A DNA stretch of 64,000 bases from positions 248,001-312,000 of the forward strand of contig JBFMHC010000020.1 of the NCBI GenBank assembly GCA_040751755.1. The letters run 5' to 3'. The notes under the pieces are model-generated. The model saw only the letters and a list, made by a program, of their open reading frames with translations. It searched no databases and was not told where the DNA came from. Of the stretch, positions 7,545-16,052 are shown in pieces. Position numbers and translations under genes: made by a program. The stretch's first letter is position 1; every line of letters starts with the position of its first letter. This DNA comes from PFJX01 sp040751755 (GTDB lineage: Bacteria > Pseudomonadota > Gammaproteobacteria > Burkholderiales > Thiobacillaceae).

Positions 7545-8913
7545 CGCCCAGAGCAAACCCACGGCGGCGCCCGGCGTCAGCGGGCTCAAGAATGCCCGCT
7601 ATGCCCAGTTCGCGGTCATCCTGGTCGCCGTCCTGGCCCTCTGGGCGGGTTTCGTGCTCCTGCTGTCTTCCGACAAGAAGCCCAAGGTCCAGAGCGCCAA
7701 CACGGACCCCGGTAAGGTGGTGGTCAAGGCCATCACAGCGCCGGGGGAGGTGGTCACCGATGCCCAGCGCTGGCTATACAAGGCCGGCGACGACATCTCC
7801 ACCTTGAAGGGGCGGGTCAAGGAAAGCGAAGCGCTGAACAAGGAACTCCAGGCCCGCCTCGCGGCCTTGGAGGCCGAGGCCAAAACAAAGCCCTCCAGAC
7901 CGGCAGCGGCCAAGTCCTATGATTTCCCGCCCGGCACGCCCTCGAACCCTGGCCAGGGTCAGCCGGTACCGAAGTTCATTCCGCCGCCCGTCTCCAATAC
8001 GCCACCGACGGGCGTCGGCGCACAGGCATCCACGCTGCTCCAGCCAGCTTTACCTCCACCGCCCAAGGCGGGCATCGGTCACGTCAGCCTGGCCACGGCA
8101 CCCGTACTGGGTGCCGGCGGCCGGGTGCCGGGACTGGCGCCGGGCGCCGCGGGCAGTCCCACGGCGGCCCCATCGTCGAAAGGGGCTGTCGCCGGGGTAT
8201 TGGCCAAGGAACGCGAAGCAGGCAAGTCCTTCCTACCTATCGGCCTGGTCAAGGCAAAGCTCCTGGGCGGCCTGGATGCACCAACGGCGGGGGCGGCCCA
8301 ATCCAGCCCGCTGCCGGTGTTCATGCACCTCGAAGACCTGGCCTGGCTGCCCAACCATTGGCGCGCCAACGTCAGGGATTGCCTGGTCACGGCCGCCGGC
8401 TACGGCGATTTGTCTTCCGAGCGCGCCTATTTCCGTCTGGAAAAGCTCTCCTGCGTGCGCCATGACGGCCGCGTACTGGAGCAGAACATCTCCGGTTCGG
8501 TCTACGGCGAAGACGGCAAGCTGGGCCTGAGGGGCCGGCTAGTGACCAAGCAAGGCCAGATCCTGGCCAACGCGCTCTTGGCCGGCGTGGTCTCGGGCAT
8601 CGGCCGGGGCGTGGTCTACCAATCGTCTACGGTCGGCACCACTGCGCTCGGCACCGTGGTGACCGATCCCGACCCCGGCATGGAGTACCAGTCCGGGATC
8701 GGCCAAGGCGTGAGCAACGCCATGGATCGCCTGGCCCAGTACTACATCTCACTGGCCGACAAGACGCACCCGATCATCGAGATCGACGCCGGCCGGCTGG
8801 TGGACCTCGGCTTTACCAAGGGCACCGCCCTGGATGTGCCCTTGCCGGAAGAGCCCGACCTGCTGGCGACGCGCCCCGGTCCACGTAACGGGCCGAGAAG
8901 GGTGGTGGAATGA
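7537..8913 (+). CDS. traB: TraB family core-complex protein
   Basis: The 458-residue frame starts at GTG 7537, overlapping the TraK stop by 8 bases. A membrane anchor at about residues 22-42 is followed by a coiled-coil region (residues 82-110), a Pro-rich linker and a C-terminal VirB10-like beta domain (FRLEKLSCVRHDGRVLE and GLRGRLVTKQGQ). This is the TraB/VirB10 layout, spanning from the inner membrane to the outer-membrane complex. Confidence 0.88.
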   Translation: MSSAQSKPTAAPGVSGLKNARYAQFAVILVAVLALWAGFVLLLSSDKKPKVQSANTDPGKVVVKAITAPGEVVTDAQRWLYKAGDDISTLKGRVKESEALNKELQARLAALEAEAKTKPSRPAAAKSYDFPPGTPSNPGQGQPVPKFIPPPVSNTPPTGVGAQASTLLQPALPPPPKAGIGHVSLATAPVLGAGGRVPGLAPGAAGSPTAAPSSKGAVAGVLAKEREAGKSFLPIGLVKAKLLGGLDAPTAGAAQSSPLPVFMHLEDLAWLPNHWRANVRDCLVTAAGYGDLSSERAYFRLEKLSCVRHDGRVLEQNISGSVYGEDGKLGLRGRLVTKQGQILANALLAGVVSGIGRGVVYQSSTVGTTALGTVVTDPDPGMEYQSGIGQGVSNAMDRLAQYYISLADKTHPIIEIDAGRLVDLGFTKGTALDVPLPEEPDLLATRPGPRNGPRRVVE

Positions 8914-9641
8914 GGCTCCTCGCATTTCTCGCCGTCTCTATATTGCCGCTCACGGCCCTCGGCGATACCGCGGACGAGGTCAGGACGCGCCTCATGGAGC
9001 GTTACCCGGCCACGCCGGTGGATGATGTGCGGACGACGCCGATCGCCGGGCTGTTCGAGGTGGCCATGGGCCGCAAGATCGTCTACGTCGACGCTACCGG
9101 GCAGTATTTCCTGTTCGGGCGGATCTTCGATCTGCCCGGCAACCGCGACCTGACCGAAGACCGACTGCGCGACATCTCGCGGCTGGATGTGTCCCTGATC
9201 CAGCCGGATCAGGTTCTGGAGCAGGGGGAGGGCAGCCTGGTTCTGTATGTGTTCTCCGACCCGGCCTGCGCTCACTGCAAGAAGCTGGAGCAGACCCTAG
9301 CCGGCATGCCGACGCTGAGGGTCCGGACGATCCTGTTGCCGCTACAACCGGGTTCTTCAGACCTGGCCAGGGACATCTGGTGCGCGCCGGATCGTCAGCG
9401 GGCCTGGTCCGCCTGGATGCGCAATGGTACCCGGCCCGACCGGGCACCGGAGGACTGCCACGCCGAAGTCCTGGCGCGGAACCTGGCCCTGGCCAAGAGC
9501 TTCGGCATCCGGGCCACGCCGGCGCTGGTTTCGCCGAACGGGCGCGTCTCCCTGGGCGCTATGGAAGCGCCCGCTCTCTCCGCCTGGCTGAATCCCGATC
9601 AAACAACCGCCGTCACCGTTGCCACCGAGGTCAGCCAATGA
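8910..9641 (+). CDS. dsbC: DsbC-like thiol:disulfide interchange protein of the tra operon
   Basis: This 243-residue protein has a signal peptide, a DsbC-type N-terminal dimerisation domain and a thioredoxin fold with the redox motif CAHC (C120, C123) in VFSDPACAHCKK. It overlaps TraB by 4 bases (ATGA) and TraV by 4. DsbC-like isomerases in F-type operons help fold Cys-rich partners such as TraN, TraU, TraV and TraH in the periplasm. Confidence 0.85.
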   Translation: MRLLAFLAVSILPLTALGDTADEVRTRLMERYPATPVDDVRTTPIAGLFEVAMGRKIVYVDATGQYFLFGRIFDLPGNRDLTEDRLRDISRLDVSLIQPDQVLEQGEGSLVLYVFSDPACAHCKKLEQTLAGMPTLRVRTILLPLQPGSSDLARDIWCAPDRQRAWSAWMRNGTRPDRAPEDCHAEVLARNLALAKSFGIRATPALVSPNGRVSLGAMEAPALSAWLNPDQTTAVTVATEVSQ

Positions 9642-10204
9642 ACTACCGCCATCTCATTCCATGCTTGCTGCTGCCCACATTGGTCGGCTGCGCCGGCAGC
9701 CTGTCCGGCCTGGACGGTGGAAAAAAACTCTCCTGCCCGGTCAGCGAGGGCGTGACCTGCAAGCCCATGTCCAAGGTCTACGAGGAGTCCACCCAACCGG
9801 CCAAGACCGATGCGGATGAACAGACCGCCGAGATCACGCCGCCGCCGCGCGGCCCCGTCCACGTGCCGCCAGGTGCCGAGAACGGCCCGGTGCCGCTGCG
9901 CACCCGGCCCAGCGTGATGCGCATCTGGATCGCGCCCTGGGAGGACGCCGACGGTGACCTGCACGAGGGCGCCTGGATCGCCATGCGGCTCGACGATGGC
10001 CGCTGGAACATTGACCACGTGCGCGAACGAATTAGCGATGCCTACGACGCCGCCCTGGTGCCGCCGCCGGTCAAGGAGACCAAGCCAGCCGCTCAGGCCA
10101 AACCGTCGTCGGTTGCCGCCGATGTGGCGGACGTGCTGCCGAAGAACCTGCTGCCCGGCTCGAAGGCGCTGGCCGAGCCGTTCTTCGATACCAACGCCGA
10201 TTGA
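9638..10204 (+). CDS. traV: TraV family outer-membrane lipoprotein
   Basis: This 188-residue protein has a lipobox (TLVGC at about residue 18) and a short Cys pair around CPVSEGVTCK, typical of TraV. The C-terminal half carries RIWIAPWEDADGDLHEG, also seen in TraV proteins. TraV anchors the TraK/TraB core complex to the outer membrane. The start overlaps the DsbC stop by 4 bases. Confidence 0.87.
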   Translation: MNYRHLIPCLLLPTLVGCAGSLSGLDGGKKLSCPVSEGVTCKPMSKVYEESTQPAKTDADEQTAEITPPPRGPVHVPPGAENGPVPLRTRPSVMRIWIAPWEDADGDLHEGAWIAMRLDDGRWNIDHVRERISDAYDAALVPPPVKETKPAAQAKPSSVAADVADVLPKNLLPGSKALAEPFFDTNAD

Positions 10205-10218
10205 GCCGGGGAGGACCG

Positions 10219-12774
10219 ATGAGCAACGCGACCGAAGCCCTGCCCAGTTGGCTGGAATGGCTTTCCCGGCTGTTCGCGCCCAAGGCCGACGTGGATGCCG
10301 GCGACCCGCTGCAATTCTCGTCCTATCTGCCGTATCGGGGCTGGGACGAGGAGGCCCAGCTGTTCATCCTGGGCAACCAGGTCGGCTTCTGCCTGGAACT
10401 GGCACCCCAGTCCGGTTCCGACCAGTCCATGGCGGACATCCTGGAAGGGCTGATGCACAACTGGCCGGTGGGCACGGGCATCCAGTTCCACCTGTTCGGC
10501 ACGCCACACATCTACCGCCGCCTGACCCAGTACGCGAACATGCGGCTGGCCGACCCGGACATCAAGGAACGTTCCGACCGCGAGGGCCGGCCGGTGCGCA
10601 ACGCGAACATCTACCGCAAGCTGGCCCGGCGCCGGGTCGAACACCTGTCCCGCGCCGCGCACCAGTCCCTCACCCGGGGCAACATCTACATGCTGCGGGA
10701 TTACCGGCTGGTGGTGTCGGTGACGGCGCCGATCCGCTTCAACGAACGCGCCCGCATCGGCGAATTCCTCAACGCCCGCGCCGGCATGGAAACGACCCTG
10801 CGCGCGGCCGGCTTCCCGTCCCGCGTCTGGGATGCCTCCGACCTGATCAACTGGTGCGCCGACTTCGCCAATCCGCACCGCCTGCATGCCGAATTGCCGC
10901 TGCTCAACTACGACGAGGGGCGGCTGCTCAACGCCCAGATGGTGGACTTCGATACGGTGCAACTGGAGCACAGCCGCGGAATCCGCTTCACAAATACCCG
11001 GCACGACGACGTCACGGTCGAGATGCGCGCCTACGCCGTGAAGGGCTACCCGGAACGCTTCAGCCTGGCCCGCATGGGCGCCCTGATCGGCGATCTGACC
11101 CAGTCCTCGCTGCAATATCCCTGTCCGTTCCTGCTGACCATGGGCGTGTACTTCCCGGACCCGTCCGGCACCAAGGCCATGGTGATGATGAACCAGGCGC
11201 GGGCGACCCAGAACGCGGTCTCGAAGATGGCGCCGCTGATGCCCGATTCCCAGGACAAGAAGGCGGATTGGGATGAAGCCCTGCGCGTGGTCGACGGTGG
11301 TGGCGGCTTGGTGAAGGCCTACCACACCCTGCTGCTGTTCCCCGAGGAGGAGTACGCCTCGACCGCCGAGAAGGCGGCCGAATCGATCTGGCGCGACCAG
11401 GGTTTCCAGCTCTGCCACATGACCCACATCCACCGAACGATCCTGCTGGCCTCGCTGCCCATGACCCTGCACGGCGATATGCAGAAGCTCTTGACCCGGT
11501 TCAAGCTGCCCTCGACCAAGAGCTACGAGAACGTGGTCTCCCTGGCGCCGATGATCGGGGAGTGGCGCGGCACGCCCACGCCCATGCTGATCATGGGCGG
11601 CCGGCGCGGCCAGCTGACCGCCTTGGACTTCTACGACAACCCCGAAGGCAACTATTCCGTCGCCATCATCGGCACGCCGGGCTCGGGCAAGTCGGTGCTC
11701 CTGAACGAGATCGCCTGGAGTTATCTCGGCACCGGGGCGAAAGTCTGGCAACTCGACCTGGGCAAATCCTTCCAGAAGCTCGCCGAGAAGACCGGCGGCC
11801 ACTTCGTGGACATCCATGCCGGCTCCGGGCATTGCGTCAACCCGTTCACCCACGTGGTCGATTTCTCCGACGACTTCGCCATGCTGCAAGCGGTGGTGGC
11901 GAAGATGGCCTCCCCGTTCGCCGACCTGGAGGCCTTTCAGTACCAGGCCATCGGTACGGTCATCACCCGGATATGGAACGAGAAAGGCCGGGACACCACC
12001 ATCACGAATATCCGCGACGTCTTCGCCAAGGGCTGTCTCAACGAGGGCGAACCCGAGGATGCCCGCGTCCGCGACCTCTCCGTGATGCTCTCGCCGTATT
12101 CCGCGGGCGGCGCCTACGGCGAGTTCTTCGACGGGCCGGCCAACGTCCAGTTCGACAACGACCATCTGGTCATCGAGCTGGAATCGCTCAAGCGCTCGCC
12201 GGCCCTGCACCGGGTCATCATGATGGTGCTGCTGTTCCGCATCACCTCGGAGATGTACTTCAACCGAAACCGGAAGAAGCTCCTGATGATCGACGAGCTG
12301 AAGCAGCAGCTGGGCAATGCCGGCGACTCCACCCTGGTGCTCATCATCGAGGAGGCCGCCCGGCGAGCGCGGAAATACGGCGGCTCCCTCATCACCGCCA
12401 CCCACATGGTGGAGGACTACCATGCCAGCGAGGCCCTGCACACGGCCTTCGCCCTGTCCGACTACATCATCGTCCTGCGGCAGCGCCGGGAATCCATCGA
12501 GAAGCTGGCGCAAGAGGGTAAGCTGCACATGGACGAAGGGCGCAAGCGCCTGCTGTCGTCGCTGCGCATGGAGAAGGGCGCCTACGCCGAGGCCTACCTC
12601 TACAGCACCATGGGCGAGGGCATCGTGCGCCTCATCATCGACCCGTTCAGCCTGCTGATGTTCTCCAACCGTCATGAGGACAACGCGCCCATCGACGAGT
12701 TGCGCGCCCAGGGCCATTCCCTCGACGAGGCCATCGAGATCCTCCTGGAGCGGCGCGGCGGGAGGGCGGCATGA
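10219..12774 (+). CDS. traC: TraC family type IV secretion ATPase
   Basis: The start was placed at ATG 10219, preceded by GGGGAGGA, giving 851 residues. Walker A is GTPGSGKS at about residue 485 and a Walker B-like LLMIDEL lies at about residue 690. The N-terminal half matches the TraC/VirB4 domain (PYRGWDEEAQLF at the start). TraC is the cytoplasmic ATPase that powers pilus assembly. A 3' ATGA overlap joins it to TrbI. Long open frames on the opposite strand here are GC-rich shadows. Confidence 0.93.
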   Translation: MSNATEALPSWLEWLSRLFAPKADVDAGDPLQFSSYLPYRGWDEEAQLFILGNQVGFCLELAPQSGSDQSMADILEGLMHNWPVGTGIQFHLFGTPHIYRRLTQYANMRLADPDIKERSDREGRPVRNANIYRKLARRRVEHLSRAAHQSLTRGNIYMLRDYRLVVSVTAPIRFNERARIGEFLNARAGMETTLRAAGFPSRVWDASDLINWCADFANPHRLHAELPLLNYDEGRLLNAQMVDFDTVQLEHSRGIRFTNTRHDDVTVEMRAYAVKGYPERFSLARMGALIGDLTQSSLQYPCPFLLTMGVYFPDPSGTKAMVMMNQARATQNAVSKMAPLMPDSQDKKADWDEALRVVDGGGGLVKAYHTLLLFPEEEYASTAEKAAESIWRDQGFQLCHMTHIHRTILLASLPMTLHGDMQKLLTRFKLPSTKSYENVVSLAPMIGEWRGTPTPMLIMGGRRGQLTALDFYDNPEGNYSVAIIGTPGSGKSVLLNEIAWSYLGTGAKVWQLDLGKSFQKLAEKTGGHFVDIHAGSGHCVNPFTHVVDFSDDFAMLQAVVAKMASPFADLEAFQYQAIGTVITRIWNEKGRDTTITNIRDVFAKGCLNEGEPEDARVRDLSVMLSPYSAGGAYGEFFDGPANVQFDNDHLVIELESLKRSPALHRVIMMVLLFRITSEMYFNRNRKKLLMIDELKQQLGNAGDSTLVLIIEEAARRARKYGGSLITATHMVEDYHASEALHTAFALSDYIIVLRQRRESIEKLAQEGKLHMDEGRKRLLSSLRMEKGAYAEAYLYSTMGEGIVRLIIDPFSLLMFSNRHEDNAPIDELRAQGHSLDEAIEILLERRGGRAA

Positions 12775-13133
12775 GCCTGCGCGACTGGCTGCTGGTCCTG
12801 CTGGCTAACTCGGTCATGTTGCTGGGTGGCATCGTGCTCTATGACACCCTGCGCGACTCGGGCAAGCCGGCCCTGGGCGTGGTCGATCTCGCCACGGTCT
12901 ACCGGGAGAAGGAAGAGTCCTTCGCCAAGATCATCGGCAACGACAAGACGACCGAGGAAGAGCGCAACAAGGCGGTGGCGGCGGCCCAGTCCTTCGCCAA
13001 GGCGTTGCCGGCCGCCCTGGCGGGCCTGTCGCAAGAGTGTGGCTGCGTGGTCCTGATGGGCAACGCGGTGGCCTCGAAGACGGCCCAGGTCCACGACCTG
13101 ACGCCGCTTCTGCGCGCCAGGCTTGGGCTGTGA
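12771..13133 (+). CDS. trbI: TrbI family F-type conjugation protein
   Basis: This 120-residue protein has one N-terminal membrane helix (WLLVLLANSVMLLGGIVLY), then a soluble alpha-helical part with VVDLATVYREKEESF. Length, topology and position between TraC and the TraF-type peptidase fit TrbI of F-type systems, an inner-membrane protein affecting pilus retraction. It overlaps TraC by 4 bases and shares its stop with the probable GTG start of the next gene. Confidence 0.75.
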   Translation: MSLRDWLLVLLANSVMLLGGIVLYDTLRDSGKPALGVVDLATVYREKEESFAKIIGNDKTTEEERNKAVAAAQSFAKALPAALAGLSQECGCVVLMGNAVASKTAQVHDLTPLLRARLGL

Positions 13134-13702
13134 CGCGGGCCTCGATGGCGGCGTCGCCACAATTTCCTCAATCAATACCGGCGCCACACGGGCACTTCGC
13201 TCGTTGGCGGCGCCGCGCCGGTGGCGAGCTGATTGAACTGCTGTGTCTCCCGCTGCGCTACTGGAAGGCCACGCTGGTGTTCCTTCCGGTGGCCGTCTGG
13301 TTGGCCATGCATTACCGGGTGAACCTGAGCCCCTCGATGCCCTGGACCCTGGCCAGGGTGGAGTACGGTCGGCTGCCTCACTTGGGTGAGCTCATGCTCT
13401 ACGAATACCGGGGCGCCATGCGAGGTCTGCCATCCCACACCTTCTTCAAGGAAGTGGCCGGTATTCCCGGTGACGTCATCAGTCTGGAAGGGCAGGCCGT
13501 CTGGATCGGGGCCTGTTACATGGGCCTGGCCATGCCGGCCACCCGCGAGGGCAAGCGCCTGACACCGATCGCACCGGGCGTGATCCCACCGGGCTATTTC
13601 TACGCCAAGGGCGAACATCCGGCGTCGTTCGATTCACGCTACCGGGAAAGCGGCCTGGTGCCGTTCGACGCCGTAATCGGCGTCGCCCATCCGGTGTTCT
13701 GA
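13130..13702 (+). CDS. TraF-type S26 signal peptidase
   Basis: This S26 family serine peptidase is 190 residues long if it starts at GTG 13130, which overlaps the TrbI stop (GTGA); ATG 13145 is an alternative. After a membrane helix (TLVFLPVAVWLAMHY) come NLSPSMPW, with the nucleophile Ser, and FFKEVAGIPGDVI, with the catalytic Lys region of leader peptidases. It probably processes the pilin or another transfer substrate, as P-type TraF does. The symbol traF is left off because the thioredoxin-like TraF at 18741 also uses it. Confidence 0.85.
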   Translation: MTRASMAASPQFPQSIPAPHGHFARWRRRAGGELIELLCLPLRYWKATLVFLPVAVWLAMHYRVNLSPSMPWTLARVEYGRLPHLGELMLYEYRGAMRGLPSHTFFKEVAGIPGDVISLEGQAVWIGACYMGLAMPATREGKRLTPIAPGVIPPGYFYAKGEHPASFDSRYRESGLVPFDAVIGVAHPVF

Positions 13703-13703
13703 C

Positions 13704-14324
13704 ATGCGCGGCCTGTTCGTTCTCCTCCTGCTCCTGCCTGGCGTGTCCCCGGCACACGATCTGGGTGCCTTCGGCAAGACCTACCCCATTGCCGAGCCCG
13801 ATTTCCTGGTTGAGATCCAGGATGTCGCCAAGCAAAAAATGGCGAGTGGCGAATGGAAGCGCCTGGCGGTCGAGGCGCGGGGGCGCGGCCAGCGCTACTT
13901 CGAGCGTCCCCCTGCGGTCGCTGGTTTGCGCACGGCGAAGAAGGGCAGGGCGCGGCGGTTCGACCCTAGCATCACCCTCTCCGAGGATATCCGCGACGCC
14001 GACGGCCGCTTGATCTTCGCGGCCGGCACAACCGTGAACCCGGCCGACATCGCGCCGTTCCCCGGCGCGCTGCTTTACCTGTCCGGCGACGACAAGCGCC
14101 AGGTTGTCCTGGCCGAGAAGCTCGTAAAACAGAAGGGCGATGCCTTGAAGGTGATCCTGGTCGATGGCTCGCCGGCCGAGTTGATGCGTAAGTGGGCGCG
14201 ACCAGTCTACTTCGACCAGGCAGGCGCCGGGGTGCGCCGCTTCGGGCTCGACACCGTGCCGGCGCTCATCACCCAGAAGAACCCAACCGACCGCTTCCTG
14301 ACCATCGAGGAGATCAAGCCATGA
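13704..14324 (+). CDS. traW: TraW family periplasmic conjugation protein
   Basis: This 206-residue protein has a short signal peptide (LFVLLLLLPGVSPA) and the TraW opening HDLGAFGKTYPIAEPDFL. Later motifs include TTVNPADIAPFPG and the C-terminal YFDQAGAGVRRFGLDTVPAL. TraW is a periplasmic pilus-assembly factor acting with TrbC and TraU. It lies one base after the peptidase stop and overlaps TraU by 4 bases. Confidence 0.9.
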   Translation: MRGLFVLLLLLPGVSPAHDLGAFGKTYPIAEPDFLVEIQDVAKQKMASGEWKRLAVEARGRGQRYFERPPAVAGLRTAKKGRARRFDPSITLSEDIRDADGRLIFAAGTTVNPADIAPFPGALLYLSGDDKRQVVLAEKLVKQKGDALKVILVDGSPAELMRKWARPVYFDQAGAGVRRFGLDTVPALITQKNPTDRFLTIEEIKP

Positions 14325-15331
14325 TCCGGAAAGCGCTCGCCCTGGTTGTCGGCTTGCTCATGTCGCCCGGCGCGCTCCTGGCGGGTTCGTGTGAGGGGGA
14401 ATTCCCCAACCCGGTCACCGACATCTGCTGGCGCTGCATCCTGCCCCTGTCGATCGGCAGCGCCCGCATCGCCAACATCGGCAGCCAGACCGACATCGAC
14501 AATCCGGGCAACCCGATCTGTACCTGTGGCAGTGAGCCGCCCCATATCGGCGTTACCCTTGGCTTCTGGGAGCCGGCCTTGCTGGCGGAGGTGCCGCGCC
14601 AGCCGTACTGCTTCCCGATCCTGGGCGGCCTGCAGATGGACACCGGCGGTTACCAGCCGACCCAGCACGCCCGTTCCTCCCAGACGCCTTCCAAGCCCAC
14701 CTCCACGGCGTTCTACCACGCCCACCACTACACCTTCCCGATCCTCTATGCCCTGGGCGTGCTCCAGGATCACCCCTGCCTAGTGCAGAACAGCATCGAC
14801 ATCGGCTTCATGACCGAGTTCGACCCGACCTGGAACGATCCGGCCCTGTCCAGTTGGGTCAATCCGGAGGCCTTCCTGTTCGCCAACCCGGCCGCCCTGG
14901 CGGCCTGCGCGGCCGATTGTGTCGCGGCCAGCGTCGACAAGCCGCTGGCTGCCACGCCTTGGTGCGCCGGTTGTCAGGGCAGCCTCCACCCCATGCAGGG
15001 CTTCGTTCCGCACCACACCGGCGGTGTCGCTACATCGCTGCTACTGACGCAGCGACTGGAAGCCAAGATGCACAAGTTCGGGGTGGCCTGGCGTTATCAC
15101 GGATCGGACGCTCTGTGCGGGCCGTACCCCTCGCCGGTGATGGATCGCCAGGCCTACAAGACCCAGATGCTCTACCCGGTACCGAACACCCGGAAGATCA
15201 ACGGCAAGTGCTGCCAGAACCTGGGCGAGTCCTCGATCCTATGGGGCTCGGCCAAGGAATTCCCCATCGCCGGCGAGGACTTCGCCTACCTCCTGTTCCG
15301 CAAGCGGAACTGCTGCATGATCTTGTTCTGA
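14321..15331 (+). CDS. traU: TraU family conjugation protein
   Basis: This 336-residue protein has a signal peptide and many cysteines in the TraU pattern: FPNPVTDICWRCILPLSIG, NPICTCG, CAADCVAAS and WCAGCQG, ending KRNCCMILF. TraU is a periplasmic protein required for DNA transfer and pilus assembly. The start at ATG 14321 overlaps the TraW stop (ATGA). The high Cys content explains the two Dsb-like genes in the operon. Confidence 0.93.
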   Translation: MIRKALALVVGLLMSPGALLAGSCEGEFPNPVTDICWRCILPLSIGSARIANIGSQTDIDNPGNPICTCGSEPPHIGVTLGFWEPALLAEVPRQPYCFPILGGLQMDTGGYQPTQHARSSQTPSKPTSTAFYHAHHYTFPILYALGVLQDHPCLVQNSIDIGFMTEFDPTWNDPALSSWVNPEAFLFANPAALAACAADCVAASVDKPLAATPWCAGCQGSLHPMQGFVPHHTGGVATSLLLTQRLEAKMHKFGVAWRYHGSDALCGPYPSPVMDRQAYKTQMLYPVPNTRKINGKCCQNLGESSILWGSAKEFPIAGEDFAYLLFRKRNCCMILF

Positions 15332-15338
15332 GGTGGCC

Positions 15339-16052
15339 ATGAAGAACTTGACCAGCCTCACAATCACCGCTCTGGTAGCCACCGTCCTTGCCACCGCCGC
15401 CCGGGGCCAGGATCAGGTTGACTGGCAGTCCCGGATCGACGCGGCCGTTCGCGCCGCCGAGCAGGCCGACACGGCGGCGTGGCACCAGCGCGGCGAGAAG
15501 GCCATCCAGTCGGCCGAACAGGCGCCGGCACCGGGTATCGCCAACTGGGACAATCTGCCGACCTCAGCATCGCCCGCATCGGACGTCCTGCCGTTTGTCG
15601 AACTTTTCCAGGGTTACCTGAACCAGCAAGCCCAAGGGCAACCGGCGCCGGGTGGTCTGTCCGTCTTCGTTTCCCTGTCCATGCCGCGCGGCAGCCTGGA
15701 GTTGCTGGTCGCCGAGGCGGAGCGAACCGGCGCGACCCTGGTCCTGCGCGGCATGGTTGACCGCTCGATCTCCAAGACGATGCTCGCAGTCCAGAAACTG
15801 ATAGGTCCGCGGCAGGTCGCCTGGGCCATCGATCCGGATGCCTTCGCGCGCTTCCGGGTGGAGAGCGTCCCGGTCTTCGTCATGACCCGTCAGGGCGCCC
15901 GTATCGAAGGTTGCGGCGACGAGGCCTGTTTTACCCAGGACGACTACGTGCGCCTGGCCGGCGATGTGAGCATCCCCTATGCCCTCGACGCCATCGAGCG
16001 ATTGGCGCCTCTGTTCCGTGATGACGTGGCGAAGGCGAGGGCAGGGCGATGA
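15339..16052 (+). CDS. trbC: TrbC family pilin assembly protein
   Basis: ATG 15339 was preferred over GTG 15333 because GAGG lies 5 bases upstream of it, giving 237 residues. A signal peptide is followed by an alpha-helical region and the TrbC core (LSVFVSLSMPRGSLELLVAE, VLRGMVDRS), with a thioredoxin-like fold lacking a CXXC at the usual place. TrbC acts in the periplasm with TraW in pilus assembly. It overlaps TraN by 4 bases. Confidence 0.88.
   Translation: MKNLTSLTITALVATVLATAARGQDQVDWQSRIDAAVRAAEQADTAAWHQRGEKAIQSAEQAPAPGIANWDNLPTSASPASDVLPFVELFQGYLNQQAQGQPAPGGLSVFVSLSMPRGSLELLVAEAERTGATLVLRGMVDRSISKTMLAVQKLIGPRQVAWAIDPDAFARFRVESVPVFVMTRQGARIEGCGDEACFTQDDYVRLAGDVSIPYALDAIERLAPLFRDDVAKARAGR

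Noticed and set aside
10093..12717. 874-codon open frame on the minus strand inside traC, and similar long antisense frames at 19751-21922 and 47661-49877
   Set aside because: These arise from high GC and codon bias opposite real, well-recognised genes; the translations are Arg/Gly/His/Asp-rich with no family resemblance.
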